Of a stretch of DNA of 64,000 nt, positions 47,295 through 58,835 are shown in pieces. The translations under genes and the position numbers were made by a program. The notes beneath the pieces are model-generated. The model searched no databases and was not told the origin of the DNA. It saw only the letters and a list, made by a program, of their open reading frames with translations. Positions within the stretch are counted from its first letter, which is position 1. Each line of letters opens with the position of its first letter. Source of the DNA: Callorhinus ursinus (taxonomy: Eukaryota > Chordata > Mammalia > Carnivora > Otariidae); contig NW_020312902.1 of NCBI RefSeq assembly GCF_003265705.1, positions 8,757,854 through 8,821,853 of the forward strand, given 5' to 3'.

Positions 47295-49805
47295 TTTAAA
47301 CGTCATTGGTGTCTACAGAAGCCATCGATACCGGAACCACTAATGAAACATGCCTCATTAAAATAATTTTCTTTACCACTTTTGATTTAATAATGATTTC
47401 ACCATTGCTAGATTATTTAATATAAAGTCTCAACAACTTCTTGAAATTTCTCCTTTCCCATGCAATCCAAAAAGTGGTGAATTAGTTCTTTATCATGTGT
47501 TTAGGCCTCCTGTGGAAAGTGTAATTAAAATTAAGCAAGCAACAATTCTACTTGGTACTAAAATCCTGTCAAATTCTTCAGTGAAGTGAGGTCTGGTTTC
47601 TTCAGTAGCCAGCTGAGAGTTCTGTAAGAAAAACGTGGGGCTGCTCAACTTGATGCTGGCCATTCAGTAGATGGCACTCTTCCCTTTGAGCCCAAATTAA
47701 ACAAGCTCCAAAAAGCACGTTCCGTGACAGTCAGGTGGGATACAAAACAGGGTCTCTCTCTTCAAAGCACTTTAACTGATAGTCACAATCCCTCCAGAAA
47801 TGTATCCATCAAAACCTGATGGTCCAACCAGACACTTTTAAAGAGCCCAGCAAAATTCAGATTATAAAAACATCAAACAATATAAAATCACCTAATGAGT
47901 GATTATCAAGTAATCAGCTTTTCAGAGCCTTCACTATGTCAAGCAGATACACTGTTCTTATTCAGGTATAAAACGTTCCTTTCCTATTACATTCTGCTCT
48001 AGACAGTCTTTCAGTGGCTAGTGACCAAATCATTGTCTATCTAGTATTTCATTAGAATATTTAATGATAATAGTTTAGAGAACTAGGATTTTTTTGTCAT
48101 CATCAACATTCACTAAGACAAAAGATGTATTTCTTTCATATTACTTTCAACATTTTTCGGTTAAAAATAATTTTTGATACCCACTTAAAAAGAAACATCC
48201 TAAAACAAAATTACTGTAGATTTAGTTTTGCAAAAAAGTGCTTAAATACGGGTTTCTGATTCATTAACAATATGTATTTTAATTTTAATGCATAATGGCT
48301 CCCAGCTATTACATGATAAGGTTTCTCACACTTCTGTTTCAGAGATCTTTTTTTAAAATTTAAAAAACAGTTGTGGAGAGCGATGGAAGGAAATTCCTTT
48401 TAGTGAACTTTCTAGCTAAAAGGCCAAACTTTTCAGCAATCAGATAGGAATCACCTTGAAAATTCCACCTTTCTCTAGAAGAGATAAAACAGTTCTGGTG
48501 ATAAAAGTCATAGGAGGAAGGCAAGGTGGAAAGAACATGGTTTTAAAGTTAAAAAAAAAAAAGTTGGGAGTGGGGACAAGGAATAAAACCAATATATCAA
48601 CTTCACTGCCAATCTCTTTCCCCTTTCCACTATCTGTGCCGCTCGTCCTATGCGCTTAAGCTCATTCACAACTCCACTTGAGCTGTGACCATCACCATTC
48701 CCCAACTTCTTCCTTAGACGTTAAGAAAGGCTGCCCTTAGAATCTTTTCATGTACTAGTAAGACAAATGAGATGAGAAATGACACTGCAGCTAACAGTTG
48801 CTGGCTCTAATTTCTGAAGGATTAAAAACAGAGCGTTCTTAAAGAGTCCCTGGGAAGGACTTGATCCCCAAATATGCGTCTTCAGACATATCAAGAAAGC
48901 CTAATTATCTTCTCCATGAGGATACGGAGTAAACCCAATTTTTCTTTTTTTTTTTTTGGTATGGCATTTAGTCATTCCAGCAGATCAAAAGATGACAGGA
49001 TGAGAATATTGTACGGAAAAAGGAAATGCTGTCCTTGCACAGGATAACTGAGCCATTGTGGAAGAACGTCACAGAAACACCGCTGATAGTGACAAATTAA
49101 AGGCATACACCAAGTCCCAAGATACTGAAAAATTCAGCACTTCTCCAACCTGATTGCTTTCTACATTGTTGGAATTCCAGCTCCCCCAGCAGGCAACCAA
49201 CAACAGCCTGGGAGCGGAATTAAACAGTCTCCTGAACTCATACCTGCAGGGTCCTTTCCTCTTCCAAAGAGGTAAGGGGATGGGGGAGTAAAAAAAAAAA
49301 ATTACAAGAATAAATTTAAAGGAGTATGATAGGTAGTAAAAAGAATAAAGTGACAATTTCATGTATGCCACTTGGAGTTAGATTTCCATCTTGCTTAATC
49401 AATTGCTTGCCTTAATGTCTACTTGCCTTAATGCACCTTGGGAACATTAAAATTAAAAGTTTTATTAATATATACAGTGTACCTCTTGAGACACTGGTTT
49501 TAAGAACATTATGTCATTTGCCCTTAGGCTTCCAAAAAGTGTTTTAACCCCTGGCTGGCTAGTTGTGAGAAATTTTTATCCTATGGAACTCATTATGTCT
49601 GTGTACTGCAGAAAAAGTGAGTTTTGAGTTTCATCACCCAGGTTCAAACTGTAGTCTTGTTTGAGGAGGTAGCAATCTTAAATGCTAGTTAATGTACTGC
49701 CTATACACCAATATCCTGAGGCCCAGTTTTGGACAATTTGAAACAAAGAGGTTTCAAAGTTCATCTTATACCAGCGAGGTCTTACCATTTCCAATTAAGC
49801 TTTAA
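47295..49805. other. Repeat-poor stretch, no gene recognised
   Basis: About 2.5 kb without recognised transposons. A good minus-strand donor (TGCAG|GTATGAG, near 49247) lacks a convincing exon. Confidence 0.4.
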
Positions 49806-49816
49806 CGCCAACTTTT

Positions 49817-50026
49817 TTTTTTTTTTAAAGATTTTATTATTTATTTGACAGAGAGAGACACAGCCAGAGAGGGAACACAAGCAAGGGGAGTGGGAGAGGG
49901 AGAGGGAGAGGGAGAAGCAGGCTTCCCGCCGAGCAGGGAGCCCGATGCGGGGCTCGATCTCAGGACCCTGGGATCATGACCCGAGCTGAAGGCAGACGCT
50001 TAACGACTGAGCCACCCAGGCGCCCC
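49817..50026 (-). repeat. SINEC element with target-site duplication
   Basis: A full antisense SINEC of the young-looking type (ttaacgactgagccaccc), flanked by cgccaactttt at 49806-49816 and 50029-50039. Confidence 0.95.
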
Positions 50027-50039
50027 ATCGCCAACTTTT

Positions 50040-51156
50040 AAAAACAAATAAATGTAAGGTACATGGTGGCAAGGCAGATCAGTCTGACATCAGATTAAAG
50101 TTCAATTTAGATCTAGACTCATGATAAAGCTGTAACTGTACATCAAAGCCTATACAATAACAGTTCAGCTTTGGCATAGTTAGAAACCAGTCTATACTAT
50201 CTTCCTAACAAGGAAATTTATAAGAACAATAAGCCTTTAAATATAAAAGATGGGTTTCATTCATTTTATACCTTTCAGTGATCATGGTACTATTTTTTGG
50301 GTTATACTAGATAACACTGAAAGCCACATTCAATCTTTAAGGTTTCTAGGATACTCCTCATTAAATTGCTCCTTCAGTGTAGTAATACCCTAGAAACCTG
50401 AAAGATTATTAATGCAGCTTTTCAAAGATATCCAACAAAAATTAGTTTAAGGAAACAAGAGACTCTGATTCTCATTATTTGTACTATCAGCTAAGGTTCT
50501 ACAGTGAGTTAAACAGTACCATCTTAACATTCAAATACGCGTTCAACTGTGCAATTAACTTAATTTTGAATTGCATTTTGAAGCTTGTCCAAATATAAAA
50601 GATCAACATTATTAAAATGCACATGAAATAGTGCCCACAAACCTTTTTTTTCTGCAACAATTAAAATTAACATAATTTTCAGTTAAAATTGTTCAATGCA
50701 TACTGTTGATACTCTATTGCATGAATGCCAGGTGAATAATTTTTAACTTTACATGAAAGGAAGAGTATCCCCCAAGTAGGATTATTACATACATGTGTGT
50801 TCATAACCAGCTACTGCTAGAAGGAAAAAATTAAATTCATCTAGTTATTATATAAATGGGATATATAAGAGTTAACAGACATGTTTTCTTTCAAGCCTCA
50901 ATGAAAGACTTCTAACCAGTATGATATAAAGGATTCTGAATATATACAACCCATTACAGTAAAAATCTGAGATTGTCCTGGCTCTTGGCCAAGAGAGCTT
51001 AGTCACTTGCAGAACCCGAAAGACCTCATAACAATCTCATCTATAAAATATACTGGAATGGACCCCAAGATCAAATGATAAACCATTAACACAAAAGACA
51101 TGAAAGTATCAGGGCACTCATTTTGAACCTCAATGACCTAACACAGTCTACAACTC
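50040..51156. other. No gene recognised
   Basis: AT-rich DNA without recognised repeats or genes. Confidence 0.4.
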
Positions 51157-51170
51157 CTTAATGAATTTTT

Positions 51171-51362
51171 TTTTTAAAGATTTTATTTATTTATTTGACA
51201 GAGAGAGAGACAGCGAGAGCAGGAACACAAGCAGGGGGAGTGGGAGAGGGAGAAGCAGGCTTCCTGCGGAGCCAGGAGCCCGATGTGGGACTCGATCCCA
51301 GGACCCTGAGATCATGACCTGAGCCGAAGGCAGACGCTTAACGACTGAGCCACCCAGGCACC
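51171..51362 (-). repeat. SINEC element with target-site duplication
   Basis: An antisense SINEC with ccttaatgaatttt at 51157-51170 and 51363-51376. Confidence 0.95.
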
Positions 51363-51376
51363 CCTTAATGAATTTT

Positions 51377-52270
51377 AAATAAGGTGTCCATGTTTAAAAA
51401 AGAATAGCACTCTGATTAGACATTTAAATTTTTTTCTATTCAAATTCTACATATTTAGCATTTCCAAAGGATTTGGAAACAGCACTGAATATTAATTCTA
51501 GCCAAAAAATTTAGTATTTATGTGAGAAACAGATTAGTAACCTGTGTCTTCAATACAGCTTGGGCTTTCTTAGTTCAACACATGCCTGTTTTTAAACATT
51601 TTTTCCTAACATTATATTTCACTAAACTGTCAACAAAAGGACATTTCAGTTCTCTACAATAATTCTAAACATTACTGAAACGAGCTCCTAATTTACGTTA
51701 TAATTTATTTGCTTGACCTATCAACTACACTGGTGAAGCAGCAACACACAATTCCATCCAAGAGGAATGTGAGTGACAAAGTTTAAGCCATAGTTATATC
51801 TTAAGGCTAATTTTCGGAGGCAACTCAGACGGAATTTAGAACAAATTTAAGTGACAATCCATCTTAGATTGATATGATGTTGATAATCAGAAAATCAGCC
51901 TGATTTAGTGCAAAACCAGAATCTCTCCAAGGAAAACTAGTGCCTGCTGGGCCTCGTGAGTCCCAGCACATCTGGCAATCTTTAAAAAAAAAAAAAAAAA
52001 CCTTTAATATCTTTAGTAATTAAAAAGATAACATACTCTAGCCCAAATACAGTATCCTAGCTAAACTTAATCAAAAGAGAATCCTCTTCCAAAGTCCAAA
52101 AGGTGACTCTACTTAATGCAGATTAATCACTACCCTTCATATTTAAACAGTCTGTTGGTGGTATTAATACAGGAGGGTGTGGCTAAACAAGACCAAGGCA
52201 TACCTGTAGTTTTGGGAATACTTCAAAGACCTTTCACTGATTTGTAACTACTACTGCAAGTATAATAGCA
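51377..52270. other. No gene recognised
   Basis: AT-rich DNA. An A run lies near 51984-52000. Confidence 0.4.
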
Positions 52271-52274
52271 GGGC

Positions 52275-52475
52275 CTACTAGTTACATGGGCTCACTCTAG
52301 AGTCAGACTCTGGGTTCAGAACCAGCCTGTGGCACCTAGAGCCTATACTCCTTGGGCAAAAACCTAGGTGTCTGTTTAGTCGTTGGCGTGTCATGAGGAA
52401 TAAGTAAATTAAATCATATAAAACTCTGTCTGGCACAGAGGTAGAGGAAATAAATATTGGTTATTACAAATATTT
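52275..52475 (+). repeat. MIR fragment (sense)
   Basis: tctagagtcagactctgggt, then tcagaaccagcctgtggca, with the 3' portion ctctgtctggcacagaggta. Confidence 0.75.
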
Positions 52476-52554
52476 GCTTAGTCTTCACTTGCTATGTAGT
52501 GTGATATAACCACCTTCTGAGAAGACTCATTTTATATACTAGTGATGATAAAGT

Positions 52555-52645
52555 CATGAAACACTTACTGAGTACCAGACCATATTGTAAACACTTTACA
52601 TAAAACAACTCAGTTAATATTATGACATTATCATTCCCGAACATT
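52555..52645 (-). repeat. MIR fragment
   Basis: aaacacttactgagtaccag, then aaacactttacataaaacaa, is the antisense MIR 3' part. Confidence 0.65.
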
Positions 52646-53344
52646 CTACAAACTCAATTTGTTCAGATATGGGTTTCTATGCTTTTATAGGATTTCCTCC
52701 CTCAATAGAAATGCTTCTTATACCCTGAGGACATGTGTAAGTGCTGCCCAGTACTGCTAACCAACTGCTTTGCCACAGAACAGATTAAACAGCTAAACAC
52801 CCTGTACAGGCTTAGGTGTAACAAAAACAGACATGATACACCTACTTCAGGAAGCCTCACAACTGCAGAAGTTGAGCCCCACCTTGAGTCCAGATTTAAG
52901 GATTGTGTGTAGGAGCTGATGCTATGTCGTCTTAGTCTCAAAAGACATTCTGGTTTTACAAGACCAAATCCACACTTTAAACATCACTGAGTGGAACACA
53001 CATTCTTCCCAGTATAGCATTATTGAAAAAAGGGGTTAGAAATAGAAAAGTGTACAGTTTTTTCACTTTTAGAATGTAAAACATTTTTGAAAACACAATT
53101 CTTCTATCATGCAAAATAATTATTTCCCAGGTGTCTTATGATCACCTGTCATGTCAAATGTTTACCAACAAACCTCCTGTTATCATACATGTAAAAATCT
53201 ACATTGAATGCCCCATAACCAATTATCTCTTAATTTACATTTAAATTGAGATAAATTATGTTTAACATTCAAAATTGATAGGCCACTTTTTTTTTTCTTT
53301 AAAAACAACTATTACCAACATGCCAGCACCTGAGGTCAACTTTT
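52646..53344. other. No gene recognised
   Basis: I recognise no gene or repeat. Confidence 0.4.
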
Positions 53345-53359
53345 AAGAGTGAACTCTTT

Positions 53360-53567
53360 GGATGGGGCGCCCGGGTGGCTTAGTCGGTTAATCGTCTGCC
53401 TTCAGCTCAGGTCATGATCCCAGAATGCTGGGATCGAGTCCCGCATCAGGCTCCCAGTTCAGTGGCGAGTCTGCTTCTTCCTCTCTCCCTCTCCCACTGC
53501 CTCCCCATCCCCCACTTATGCTCGCTCTCTCACTTGCTTTCTCTCAAATAAATAAAATCTTTAAAAA
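53360..53567 (+). repeat. SINEC element with target-site duplication
   Basis: A sense SINEC. Flanks aagagtgaactcttt (53345-53359) and aagagagaactcttt (53568-53582) differ by one base. It is the last carnivore SINE for about 10 kb. Confidence 0.95.
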
Positions 53568-53582
53568 AAGAGAGAACTCTTT

Positions 53583-54480
53583 AAAAAGATGAAGAATTAA
53601 TTGTAGCAAAAGCGGCCATATTTTTCTGGCCCTCCCTCTGCAAAATTAATCTGCTCAATTTAAGCAAAGGAAAACGAGTTAGAGGGCAATTACAGTGCAA
53701 TCAAGATTTGGATACAAAAAACTTTACACATATGCTCCAAAAGTAACGCTATAAATGAGTTGGTACCATACCTTAATTACACAAATTTTTTAATAGTCAA
53801 GCTCTTAACGACGGGTTACCCAGCACTTATTTTATTCTCTTTAACAACACTCTAGAATTCTTCTGAAGCCCAAATTAGGAATATACTAAGCATGATGTAG
53901 AGGCACTTCATTCCAAGAAAAGCAACCATTTCATACTGCTAAATGTGAAATACTGTATAATTTAACAAACATGCACACACGTTTATGTAGCTGGTTCCAA
54001 CCCCCAGAATCTTACCAACTCCTTCACCACACTTGCATGTAATCCCGCCTCAAAACCTCCTGGTTGAGTTAAATTCCATCTCTCCTTACCACTATACTGG
54101 TCAATTGCAACAGCACACGTGCCAAAGAAATTAGTGGTTTTACTACGCTCCCATTTTGAGCGGGCACCTACTTGCAATTAAATCTCTGCAACAAAAAAGT
54201 TCACCTGAGGCCATTCTTGCCAATTTAATAGAGGCCTAGCTTATTCTACCTGTCTCTGTGGTCTTGCCTCAGCTATAACAGCATACCTCCAAAGAGGCTG
54301 GACGTGCCCCAAACACCAGCAAAGTGGACCCGCTGCCAACTCGGCTTGTCACCCCAGGCAGGAAGCACAACCTTAACGTGTAAGCGTTTGTAGGGGTGTG
54401 TGAGCGCGCTAGGAGGATGGGGACGCGGATTACAGGAACGCTTTCAACTAGTAACAGAACTTTTTTAAACGAGGAAAACA
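53583..54480. other. Left shore of the CpG island, no gene recognised
   Basis: Base composition rises towards the island. A minus-strand donor-like GGCCTCAG|GTGAAC lies at 54199-54212 and is repeated exactly at 54747-54760. Confidence 0.45.
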
Positions 54481-54753
54481 AAACAAACCAACATTCTTTC
54501 CCTTACCTCCACCTTTTCCAAGTGCGGCAACCTCGGGGGCACACCTTCAGAGCTTAAGGTCCCCAGGTCACCAACGCTTCAACTAGCTCTCGATTTTCAG
54601 AACTCCCTACGGTACTCTCGAGGGAAACCAGAGGACGCCCAAGAGTCGGGCCCACCCCGCGGCGCCCAGAGGCCCTCCCTCCCCCGCACGTCCACTCCCC
54701 TCGGACTAGCCCAGGGCTCCCATTCCGGCCCCCCGCGAAGAGAGAGGTTCACC

Positions 54754-55113
54754 TGAGGCCGCAGGGACAGCCAATAGGAAGTCCCCTCGGCCCCGGCGCT
54801 CCCCGCCCCCGCGCGACCCCCTGGAAGGGTCCCGCCGTCCAGCCCGCGCGGGCGCCAGCCATCCCCGCTGGGAGGAGGGGCTCAACGACGGCGCCTTCTC
54901 TCCCCTCAGGATTACCTCGCAGCTCGCCTCGCGCAGCGGGCTTTGTGCTTCCCCTCCTCCTTCTCCGAGGCCGCCGAAGCTGCAGCGGCTGCTCGATCCG
55001 CCGCGGCCGCCTCTTAAGCGCCGCACGGCTCCACAGGGGAGGACACAAGGGGAGGGGGCGTGAGGAGGGAGGGACCTGGGCGCCGAGCCCTCTATAGCAG
55101 GAAGCGGCGACAC
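54754..55113 (-). other. Candidate first exon region (5' UTR)
   Basis: Minus-strand GC-rich sequence that runs into two possible donors, CGAG|GTAATC (exon end 54916) and CTCAG|GTGAAC (exon end 54753). The part before 54916 (gcagcggctgctcgatccgc region on the plus strand) looks like a typical 5' leader. The transcription start cannot be set from sequence alone. Confidence 0.35.
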
Positions 55114-55259
55114 CTGGGTCGCGATGCCTCTAGCTCTCGCTCACTGCTTTTAAAGAAAATAATTTAAACCCCCTTCCTTCCCCTCCCGCCCCTCGCCCTG
55201 GCGACCGTTACCAGCGGGCGGCTCGCGCTCTGGCGGGACTGGCCGAGCGCCCCCGGAGC

Positions 55260-55510
55260 GTCCTCTGGCACCGCCCCCTAAGCCCCGCCCTTAGGCCCCC
55301 AAGCGCCTCTGGCTCCGCCCCTAGAGGCCGGCCCCTCGCAGCCCCCGAAGGCCCCCTGGTCCCGCCCTTTGCCCCCCCATCTCGAGCGACCTGACCCCGC
55401 CCCTCGGAATCACAGGACGTTCTGGGCCCCGCCTCTTCAAGGCCCTGCCTCTTCAAAGCCCCGCCCCTCGCGGCCCCTCGCGCCCCTCGCGCCCCTCGCG
55501 AGCCTTGGCT
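55260..55510. repeat. GC-box array with 9-bp tandem repeat
   Basis: At least seven ccgccc-type boxes occur in about 250 bp, ending in a short tandem repeat of a gcgcccctc-type 9-mer (about 55470-55500). Confidence 0.85.
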
Positions 55511-55987
55511 CCACCCGCTGAGGCCCTCTCCCCGCCCGCGAGCACCACATCTGTGTAGCCGCGACCGCAGGGACCTACCGGCCGGCCGGGCCTCTGGGAG
55601 GGCCTGGCGCTCGGCAGCTCCCTGGCACCTCTTCAGCGTCCTCCTCCCGCTCTGCAGTTCCGATCTGTGGCGTCCCCTGAGGGTCGGAGGGGGAAATAAC
55701 CCCGACGGAAACCCGACTACCAGGGGGAGGAGGAGGAAGCCGCAGAAATGTCGCCCGCCCTAACCTGAGCGAGCCTTCCCCGTCCCGAGGCTGAGCCGCA
55801 GCTTTCAGTCAACCTCTGCCGCCTGCTCTGGCAGCTGGGTCTTCAGGGGGAGGCCACGGCTAAGGTTCAATCTCCGCACGGCCCCCATAGGAGGGGCCTA
55901 GATTTTCTTCTCAGCATACTTGCCTATTGGGCGCTTCCTCCCCCTACTCACCTCCACAGAGGGGCAGGGCAGGGGCTCTTTCAAGAG

Positions 55988-56034
55988 CGGTGGAGGGTCT
56001 TCACCCCTTAGACCGGTGGAGGGTCTTCACCCCT
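55988..56034. repeat. 21-bp direct repeat
   Basis: An exact 21-mer beginning cggtggagggtcttcaccc occurs at 55988-56008 and 56014-56034. Confidence 0.95.
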
Positions 56035-57148
56035 ACTTTGGCCCCTGGCCTTGTAACCTTATGAGAGATGGCTTCTTGGAGGGGAAAAGTCGAGGGAGAC
56101 CGCGCCAGCTTTCAAAATGAATTTGGGGCTGGGTAAACTTTGCAACGTGCAATAGCAGGGATGTGGATCTATCCACAGGTGACACTGGGGCCCCCCATCC
56201 CCCGTCGCCCAGACACATTTCTCACCCCAACCTGTTCTTGAAACAGACCTCCCAGCAATGCACACCTTTCTCAGCCACCCACGATTTGCACATCCCTCCC
56301 GCACACGTGTCCTCCACAGGCACGAATCCACTCGCAAGCACACCCCTCCAAGCGCCATTCTGGTTATTCATGGTCCCTTGAGTCAACCCCACCCTACCAA
56401 ACAGAACAAACTTCATTCCCCACCCTTGTCTCCCTTCGTTTCCAAGGCACTGGCGACAGTCCACTTCATTTCCTTCCTCCTCTGCAGACTCTTCTCTTCC
56501 CCCTCAAATACTTCATGCCATCCCCCTCATCTTCATCCCCTCCCTCTTCCCTAAAAATGTGCTAATTAAAATGTAGTTTCCTCTTCCCACATATGAAGTG
56601 TGGAAAATGAATCTTGTGTTGGCACAAACTGTGATTCATTTATCCTCCTTTTCTCTCTCCACTGGACTAAGGCTGTAGAAATTTCAGTCTACCACCATCT
56701 CCCATCTGCTCAAAATCTAACCATGCCTTATGATTTTTAAATACCCCTAAAGGATCAAGGGAAGGCTTCCTGGCTTTGAGGAGAAAATATTTAGAAAATG
56801 CTCAGCCTGTCATTTTATTTGGTGTTTAAAAATATCTGCAGTATTTGAGAGAGATATTGGGAGTGGCTGGATTTTTTTTTTGCATTTATAAAGCAAAAAA
56901 TGAAAAGCTTTTGCATGCATCAAGGTTAGCCTTTCTATGAATAGCAAAAAAAAAAAAGTATGTTAAGAGCACTTATCAGACAATAGTCTCCACTATATAG
57001 AGCATTTGCCAGTCACAAATCTAAACAACCCCCCCCAAAGGAAGACAAATTAACATAATCCATTTTAAGCATGTCTGATGAGCAATCTTTTCCATGATCA
57101 TTACCTTTCCCACAGTTTCTGGACAAAATGGATAAAAGATCGGCTTAC
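56035..57148. other. Right shore of the CpG island, no gene recognised
   Basis: Composition falls back to average. Overlapping open frames on both strands near 56060-56550 show no recognisable features. If the 57149 donor is used, this is intron for the minus-strand gene. Confidence 0.4.
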
Positions 57149-57248
57149 CCGCAGAAGATGCAAGGCTTGCTTGTGTCCAGGGTAGTAGACGTGGTGTGTG
57201 TCTTCTGTAGGTGTGGGTTCTGCAGTGAACCTCTGCAGCCTCAGACCC

Positions 57249-57283
<35 letters not shown>

Positions 57284-57358
57284 TACAGCAGCCGCAGCAG
57301 CTTCTCCCAATGCTGAGTAGTAAAGTGTGTGACTTAGTAGAGACTCCCCAGTTACCAT
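57149..57358 (-). CDS. Candidate coding first exon with polyalanine tract
   Basis: On the minus strand an ATG at 57358 opens exactly 70 codons to a strong donor CGG|GTAAGC (exon end 57149, phase 0). Residues 20-36 are alanines with one valine, the last eleven encoded by pure GCC, and the tail ends GHKQALHLLR. I do not recognise the protein. Against coding, the ATG context is moderate (C at -3, G at +4), and a TATAA-like motif beside a 17-A/T run lies only about 15 nt upstream. The segment may therefore instead be a 5' UTR or a non-coding RNA exon carrying a GCC repeat. It could be an upstream alternative first exon of the gene starting at the CpG island. Confidence 0.35.
57251..57283. repeat. 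(GGC)11 trinucleotide repeat
   Basis: Eleven uninterrupted GGC units (GCC on the minus strand), next to a mixed GCA/GCC/GCT stretch. GC-rich triplet repeats of this kind are prone to length change. Confidence 0.98.
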
Positions 57359-57400
57359 TAGGCGCTTGCTTATAAAAAAAAAAAAAAAAAGGAGGCGGAA
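57359..57400 (-). promoter_or_regulatory. Possible TATA-like motif and A/T tract
   Basis: TTTATAAG in the minus direction follows a 17-T run. It resembles a TATA box, but its position right before the ATG makes function uncertain. Confidence 0.2.
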
Positions 57401-58700
57401 TCTTTCTTAAAGGAATGGGCTTTGTTTCTCCTCTCTACTATTGCTTCATAAGAAGCAGAAGCGGGGACTTTTGGGGACTGAGTAAAGCAGTACAGCTGTG
57501 GGAGGTCAAGGTTAAAATTAACTGGATGATCGAGGGACTGATTTAGTGTGAATCAATGAAATGCTGGAAGCTCACTAGTTTTAAAAATATTTTAAAGAGC
57601 CCTGCTAACTTCAAACATTGGGGTCCACGGCAAAAACAAACCGGTGTGCCTGGAAATCAGTTAGTATTTTGTGCTAATATGTAATTTCCAATCACTGCAC
57701 TAAAATGATAACCAAATAAAAGGAGGTTATTAGCATTTAATACAAGAATTCGAAAAGAATAACAAAGCTCATTCATGTGACAGGGAGCAATGAAGTCAAG
57801 CCTTCTAACCCTTATAAGCATACCTGGAATTTCAGTGGATGTTGGTATTAGAAAATATATTATTGACAGATTTCAGTGTGTATTCATGTTTTAAAAATCA
57901 CTTTGTTATTTATAGAAAAACAAAAAATATCTAAAATAATTCTAAACATAATAGCAGAGCGCTATTCTATTTCAGTGGCAATTCAAAAATCAGCAAAATT
58001 AAGAAAATAAGTAGATTAACTTACTTTAAGTACATGTGAATCTACTATTTAGACTATTGAAGTGTAATGTGCCCATACAGGAGAAACTTGATATTCTGCA
58101 TTATAACTTTAAATTTTATTCAATAATTAATAATCCTTGGTTTAAACAGTGAATGAACAGCTGTGATTATTTTCTTCATAGGTAAATGTAGAGTTGTGGC
58201 CTCAAAATATGAATAGAGAAAAATATAGAAAATGTTTTGCAATTGATTTTCTTTGCAGGGCCTTTGTTAACTACAGGTGTGATATTGAGCTAATATGTAA
58301 CCTTATTTGGTCTTTAGTTCCCTGTTTTGTAAAATAATGATGTTGGGTTGAAATTTTCCTTTAACATTCCAAAATAGTATGATTTTATGATATTTATTTG
58401 CTTATATTTTTGTTAACGCAAGTATGTCTCATTCTAGATTACTTTTCATGAAAACTTGGATTAAAAATAAATCTTTATTTTAAATGTATAACCAGAGTTT
58501 GTTATTTACTGCCATTTGGGGAATTATTTTGCAGATCAAATAATCATTTTTATAAAATGAATAAACTTAATTTTATCTGACTTAAGATTTTACAGGTAAC
58601 TATGACCAGTTTTCCTGAAGCAGGACCCTACTATATTGCTAAGAGTATCGACTTAGTGGAGTACATAATGTTTAATAATAATGAAAGCATTTAAAAACTG
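57401..58700. other. No gene recognised
   Basis: AT-rich DNA with no recognised repeat or gene; upstream flank of the minus-strand gene if that assignment is right. Confidence 0.45.
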
Positions 58701-58704
58701 AGCA

Positions 58705-58835
58705 TTGCTGGATGGTAGAGTTGGAACAAAGTTTAGAGCTCACTGACTCCAATCCTGTGATTTTATAAATGGAAAGGATGGAAACCCAGAGAAGCAAAAT
58801 GGAGACAGAGTTAAGGACAGAACTGGGTTTTACTC
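58705..58835 (-). repeat. MIR-like fragment
   Basis: atggtagagttggaacaaag, then acccagagaagcaaaatgga, resembles antisense MIR-family sequence. Confidence 0.55.

Larger units (their letters stand above)
54500..55900 (-). promoter_or_regulatory. CpG island promoter
   Basis: About 1.4 kb of very GC- and CpG-rich DNA in an otherwise AT-rich window. It is TATA-poor, with many GC boxes (Sp1/KLF-type ccgccc), densest at 55260-55500, and a CCAAT motif at 54770. Good minus-strand donors lie at 54507 (GGAG|GTAAGG), 54753 (CTCAG|GTGAAC), 54916 (CGAG|GTAATC) and 55579 (CCG|GTAGGT). Comparable plus-strand donors are lacking, so transcription leftwards is favoured. Minus-strand open frames of 82-135 codons here have the Arg/Gly/Pro/Ala bias of CpG islands and are probably non-coding. 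The gene could not be identified, and divergent transcription is not excluded. Confidence 0.85.

Noticed and set aside
49069..49371. Exon near the donor TGCAG|GTATGAG
   Set aside because: The nearest acceptor-like AGs leave only 17-23 nt and the frame has no recognisable content.
54706..55456. Minus-strand frames of 82-135 codons in the CpG island
   Set aside because: Their Arg/Gly/Pro/Ala-rich composition and mutual overlap in different frames are what GC-rich non-coding DNA gives.
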